Origin: Muribaculaceae bacterium
GTDB lineage: Bacteria > Bacteroidota > Bacteroidia > Bacteroidales > Muribaculaceae
Direction: 5' to 3'
DNA length: 46,798 nucleotides
NCBI GenBank assembly: GCA_017547845.1
Contig: JAFYNZ010000050.1
Span: 1-46,798, forward strand
How positions within the stretch are numbered: the first letter of the stretch is position 1; each line of letters begins with the position of its first letter. A program made the position numbers and the translations under genes. Below are positions 44,401-46,798 of the stretch, in pieces. The notes beneath the pieces were generated by a model that saw only the letters and a program-made list of their open reading frames with translations, did no database searches and was not told the DNA's origin.

Positions 44401-44955
44401 CTGACCTTGGGCCAACATCGCCATGCGACTGAATTGCACAAAAGAGAGACCGATAGCTTTTTCAATAGTTTCCTTCACTTCGGTTTTTCCACTAATCCAA
44501 TCACCTTCTCCAATCTTCAACTCCCATTTCGGACTTTTGTACTCGATTTCACCCTTTCTTTCCCCACGAGTAATTTCCTTTAACCCAAGCGACAATTTTG
44601 CACGATAGACTTTGCCATCGTTGCCTTCAAACACTACTTCGCTATAGCATTCATCTTTCGGAGAAATGCCGATGCGAGTGTATTGCTCAAGACTGTTGAT
44701 GCTGACCGGCTCGCCATTGTCGTTTCTAAAATTGTTGTTTTTGGGATTAATCACAGCGTCAGTGCGTGGCGTCATCTTGTAGAGCGCCATCGAGATACCG
44801 TCGAGAATGACAGACTTGCCCGAGCCGGTGTCGCCCGAGATGAGAAACATTGACGCCGGTTGGCCTGTGACGCTATCATTAAGGCCATTCTCAAAATCGA
44901 TGTCGGCTTTCTGAATAGATGCAATATTGCGAAGATGTAACTCTTTGATTTTCAT
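41491..44955 (-). CDS. sbcC: Exonuclease SbcCD ATPase subunit SbcC (Rad50-like)
   Basis: 1154 residues. SMC-like ATPase half. Walker A GDTGSGKS (41-48) sits near the N-terminus, a long heptad-rich coiled coil runs about 185-1000, and the zinc hook C-P-L-C-G-Q-H lies about 566-572 in the middle. The ABC signature LLSGGERFMVSLALSLAL (about 1050) and Walker B ILFIDEGFGTLDE (about 1081) are near the C-terminus. With SbcD it opens and degrades hairpins and processes double-strand ends. The start is 19 bp after the sbcD stop. Confidence 0.96.
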   Translation of the reverse strand: MKIKELHLRNIASIQKADIDFENGLNDSVTGQPASMFLISGDTGSGKSVILDGISMALYKMTPRTDAVINPKNNNFRNDNGEPVSINSLEQYTRIGISPKDECYSEVVFEGNDGKVYRAKLSLGLKEITRGERKGEIEYKSPKWELKIGEGDWISGKTEVKETIEKAIGLSFVQFSRMAMLAQGQFAAFLTGDKTDREQILEKLTNTEHFTKYGEAINRVFGNVKDEKRLTDERVKEMQKQALDPTTIQAYTEQKNAHEAEVKVVAEQIAGLTTQIALLETIETQSVELAKHQASLKSLTDVQESEEYKAQRALVADWDATTEQRQILRTIDGSRETKSKAETSLSKKHSEFIALTADLLHRRQKADELQAKIDDTQTWINRQASQVSIHENANMICMQINEYDICSKNLKSKREEETRIAEASRGLENNREEAQEAVQKAQDDVTKAQAEIDALIEQRQQLRPDETDSALQQANERKNELQKLIGVETKHQETLATVKHHEETVCQDEKKASELGDKIKGLTEKRNQAKQHNDEAQKRYNALILSTDEAYDKIRARLVDEKVDTCPLCGQHIELDQLQCDFAGILAPLKVEKEQTEMVYEEAENVLNAAQSELSTLNGGLNAAKTALRRAQEQSRKEAAEITGILKANDWITIDGDQAFADVKELVESVNQEITALQDDQKKAQDLQKVIDEKLRNKQALDRIKAGADKSLEKAVKDMQDNEKELAKIRQDITNVSDNRDELFGKIDHAIVLIYPDWHTTCAETMKEIGDSAKTYKDKCQFLEETKSDLQTLQELIKNLSGIHGGLLTNRPDWECSPEPKEYKCSNISEAYAKLLTDVTTYSATVANCDSEIVALTAKLAEYYQASGKSEDDLRRIQAQEKSLNGARKALEDMKTALNSNKTATEIATKAIADANEKLGVNDDNPAPVKQDLVAQKVELEAKRDSINTDIGKITEQLKANADCNSRLQELIAKQQAATKAYETWSLIKKYFGGTHFRTLVQTHILRPLLNNANIYLRQISDQFTLTCSEENEQLSIFVQDHFNRNEIRSVTLLSGGERFMVSLALSLALSSLNRNDMNVNILFIDEGFGTLDERCLESVVATLEKLQTIAGQSNRRVGIISHRNELYERIPVQIQVRRQGEGRSTVVVKNDIS

Positions 44956-44974
44956 ATACTTTTAGTTTTTGTGT

Positions 44975-46252
44975 TTATTTCTTTTTGCTCTTACTTCTCT
45001 CTTCTTCGTCGATGACACGCAATTCATCCTCTATCTTTGCAAACGCTGCGCGGATTGTGGCGAGATCGAGACCCGGGTATTGATCGATAGTCTTCTCAAT
45101 AAAGTCAAGAGGATTTGTCATCTGCTGGAGATCGGCAACTTCAAACGTAGGGCGTGGCGTCTCATCGACTACGACCGGAGCATCGGTCCAGATATGCTTC
45201 GGATTGTAGCGCACCTCATCATTGTAGTCAGAAAGGTGGTCGTAAACCCTCTGATTGAAGTCGGAAGGGAGTACCACATCGTGCTTGATACGAAGACGTA
45301 TATACCCTTTGCCCCCGGCCTTAGCAAAGTCTGCGATAGCCTCAAGTGCCTCTTCAGCACTGTTAAACGAGCCATCCTTTGGAAGCACATAGAAGTGACG
45401 CAACTGGTCGATTTCGTGTTGACGCAAACGCACATCGCCCCCTCTGCTCTGCATCTCCACGATGCTGATGGTGTGAGGGAAAGTCTCGTCGCAACTGACG
45501 TGCAACGCCGAGCCCGAATAGCGCACTACTCCCGACGGATGGGTCACATCCTTCGCGAAACAATCTTGTGGATAGCCGATAGTCTGAGGCTTGTGAATAT
45601 GGCCCAAGGCAAAATAGTCGTAGCCGACACCCAACGACTCAACCGATTGTGTCCTAAGACTACCGATGTCAGAATCACGAAAGGCTTTGTCGTCAGCGTC
45701 TGACTCAGCATATCTGATGCGCGGATCGATTACTGCAAGGTGACCCATCACCACGACCGGTTTCTGCTCAGTGTTGATTTCAGCCACATAGTCGAGCAAC
45801 GCTTGCACAATCTGAGGGCGTTCGTTGGTCATATAAGGCAATGCGATGACATATCCACTATCGAGAGCCACCACGAAATCCTTCTCCCAATCTTGATGCG
45901 CAGCAGTATCAGTCGGTGGAGGCGTACCGATGAGATGAGCGTTACCAAGTTTCCAGATTGCATTGTCGGCTTGGATACGCGACGCCGAGTCGTGATTGCC
46001 GGCAGTGATGATGAGCGTCATCTGAGGGCAAGCATTGTGAATGTCGACAAAATACTCATTGAAGGCACGCTTCGATGCTGCCGATGGTTGCTGAACATCA
46101 AAGATGTCGCCACTGACAAGCAAAGCGTCAGGCTTCTCATTGACACACAGCGTCTTGAGTTGGTCGAAGAAATGCTTATGCTCATCGACACGATCGTAGT
46201 TCTGATAGATGATTTGACCTATATGAAGGTCGGCAATGTGGATTACTTTCAT
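44975..46252 (-). CDS. sbcD: Exonuclease SbcCD nuclease subunit SbcD (Mre11-like)
   Basis: 425 residues. Calcineurin-like phosphoesterase with the five metal-binding motifs: D8-x-H10 (IADLHIG), G48-D49 (LLVSGDIFD), G85-N86-H87-D88 (TAGNHDS), a later V-M-G-H, and G-H-I-H (FALGHIHKPQ). The C-terminal part (about 290-425) contacts SbcC and ends in a charged K/S tail. It performs Mn2+-dependent 3'-5' exonuclease and endonuclease cleavage. It is first in the leftward operon with sbcC and the ASCH gene. A -7 match TATATTTG lies at 46351-46344, with no clear -33 box. Confidence 0.96.
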   Translation of the reverse strand: MKVIHIADLHIGQIIYQNYDRVDEHKHFFDQLKTLCVNEKPDALLVSGDIFDVQQPSAASKRAFNEYFVDIHNACPQMTLIITAGNHDSASRIQADNAIWKLGNAHLIGTPPPTDTAAHQDWEKDFVVALDSGYVIALPYMTNERPQIVQALLDYVAEINTEQKPVVVMGHLAVIDPRIRYAESDADDKAFRDSDIGSLRTQSVESLGVGYDYFALGHIHKPQTIGYPQDCFAKDVTHPSGVVRYSGSALHVSCDETFPHTISIVEMQSRGGDVRLRQHEIDQLRHFYVLPKDGSFNSAEEALEAIADFAKAGGKGYIRLRIKHDVVLPSDFNQRVYDHLSDYNDEVRYNPKHIWTDAPVVVDETPRPTFEVADLQQMTNPLDFIEKTIDQYPGLDLATIRAAFAKIEDELRVIDEEERSKSKKK

Positions 46253-46745
46253 AAAGAAAATAAAGTGTTTAAATTAGTAATATTATAATGTGCGAGTAGC
46301 GTTACACCGATAGACGGCAGAAAGATTTCGCATTATGACTGCAAATATAGTGAGAACTCGCGAGAAAAAGGCAGGAAATTGGGAAATAATGCAAACCGTT
46401 GGTAGATTGTTTAATACGCAACGGGCTTCTGCGGTTGTAATGCGGTCCTGAAAGACCGTATATAGATGAGTTAAGATATAGATTTGCTACTAATCCGTTG
46501 CCTTTTTATGGGGCTAAAAGTTGTTAGAAAATCCGTTCTTTGCTCTCTTCGAAAATCCCTATAACCGCCTCAAAGAACGCGTGTTTTCCAATCTTTGCTA
46601 CTACAAAGGTAAGCATTTTTTCTTGAAGTGAGAAAAAATACAAGCTTAGATATTGGAGCATAGTACTTTATTCTATATTCCGCTATATTATTCATGCCTT
46701 TCATTTGCTCTTTAAACTTTAATTTTGCAACCAAAGTAAAGAGTT
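46253..46745. other. 493-bp gap between sbcD and the recombinase gene
   Basis: It contains the sbcD -7 element (46344-46351), a CTCGCGAG palindrome near 46359, a small CGGTC/GACCG hairpin near 46443-46458, a 9-bp inverted repeat CGTTCTTTG (46534-46542) with CAAAGAACG (46571-46579), and a -7 element TAATTTTG (46720-46727) for the rightward gene. An attachment site could lie here. No tRNA gene was recognised. Confidence 0.5.
46720..46727 (+). promoter_or_regulatory. -7 element of the recombinase gene
   Basis: TAATTTTG matches TAnnTTTG and lies 18 bp before ATG 46746. No TTG box at the expected distance. Confidence 0.45.
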
Positions 46746-46798
46746 ATGAATCAGGTAAATGTAAAGGTGGCGTTCTACCTCAAAAAGAGCGAAGCGGA
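46746..46798 (+). CDS. N-terminus of a probable tyrosine recombinase (integrase), cut by the window edge
   Basis: Only 17 complete codons are visible (MNQVNVKVAFYLKKSEA). This text matches the start of the arm-binding region of Bacteroidales tyrosine recombinases that carry conjugative or mobilisable transposons (typically x-V-x-V-K-V-x-F-Y-L-K-K). The catalytic domain lies outside. If correct, an integrated element begins here and the inverted repeat at 46534-46579 may belong to its end. Confidence is limited by the short sequence. Confidence 0.5.
   Translation, partial: MNQVNVKVAFYLKKSEA

Overview
The window is a chromosomal segment of a member of the order Bacteroidales (Bacteroidota). 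Three things support this. The gene set is typical of the group: rimP-nusA-infB, a GH29 fucosidase, DUF2795, DUF3784, and secreted proteins with C-terminal sorting-tail-like ends. Many intergenic regions carry the group's promoter pattern (TTG or TTTG, 19-20 nt, then TAnnTTTG). Shine-Dalgarno sequences are almost absent. Family-level placement (for example Muribaculaceae, Prevotellaceae or Barnesiellaceae) is only a guess. No rRNA, tRNA or CRISPR array was seen.

Layout, left to right. 1-814 is the start of an unidentified exported protein that runs off the left edge. 1.5-6.1 kb (minus strand) holds a GH29 alpha-L-fucosidase, a small membrane protein, trmD and an SF1 helicase. 6.2-9.7 kb (plus) holds an AT-rich unknown exported protein, a TSUP permease and a Crp/Fnr regulator. 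9.9-16.7 kb (minus) holds a CDP-alcohol phosphatidyltransferase, pdxA, rlmN, a PpiD/SurA-type chaperone and metK. metK has a long leader with a SAM-II/SAM-V-like aptamer candidate followed by an intrinsic terminator. 17-27 kb holds two large, divergently transcribed secreted proteins built from the same Ig-like repeat. 27.2-28.1 kb holds a DUF3784 protein and a GNAT acetyltransferase.

28.4-31.1 kb is the accessory part. A 216-bp direct repeat, whose right copy includes the 3' end and terminator of a DUF2795 gene, flanks about 2 kb of cargo. The cargo is the C-terminal remnant of a type I restriction subunit (HsdR), an orphan barstar-like RNase inhibitor, a short ORF with a UmuC-like start, and a sugar O-acetyltransferase. 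A second repeated terminator module lies inside. Next come a cobalamin adenosyltransferase and a 203-bp foldback element with 16-bp terminal inverted repeats ending in TTAA. One end of that element recurs in front of trmD.

32-41 kb (plus) is housekeeping: dnaX, a Na+/Ca2+ exchanger and a lipoprotein, then rimP-nusA-infB-folK. 41-46.3 kb (minus) is an sbcD-sbcC-ASCH operon for DNA-end processing. The right edge enters a probable tyrosine recombinase gene, so a mobile element probably begins there.
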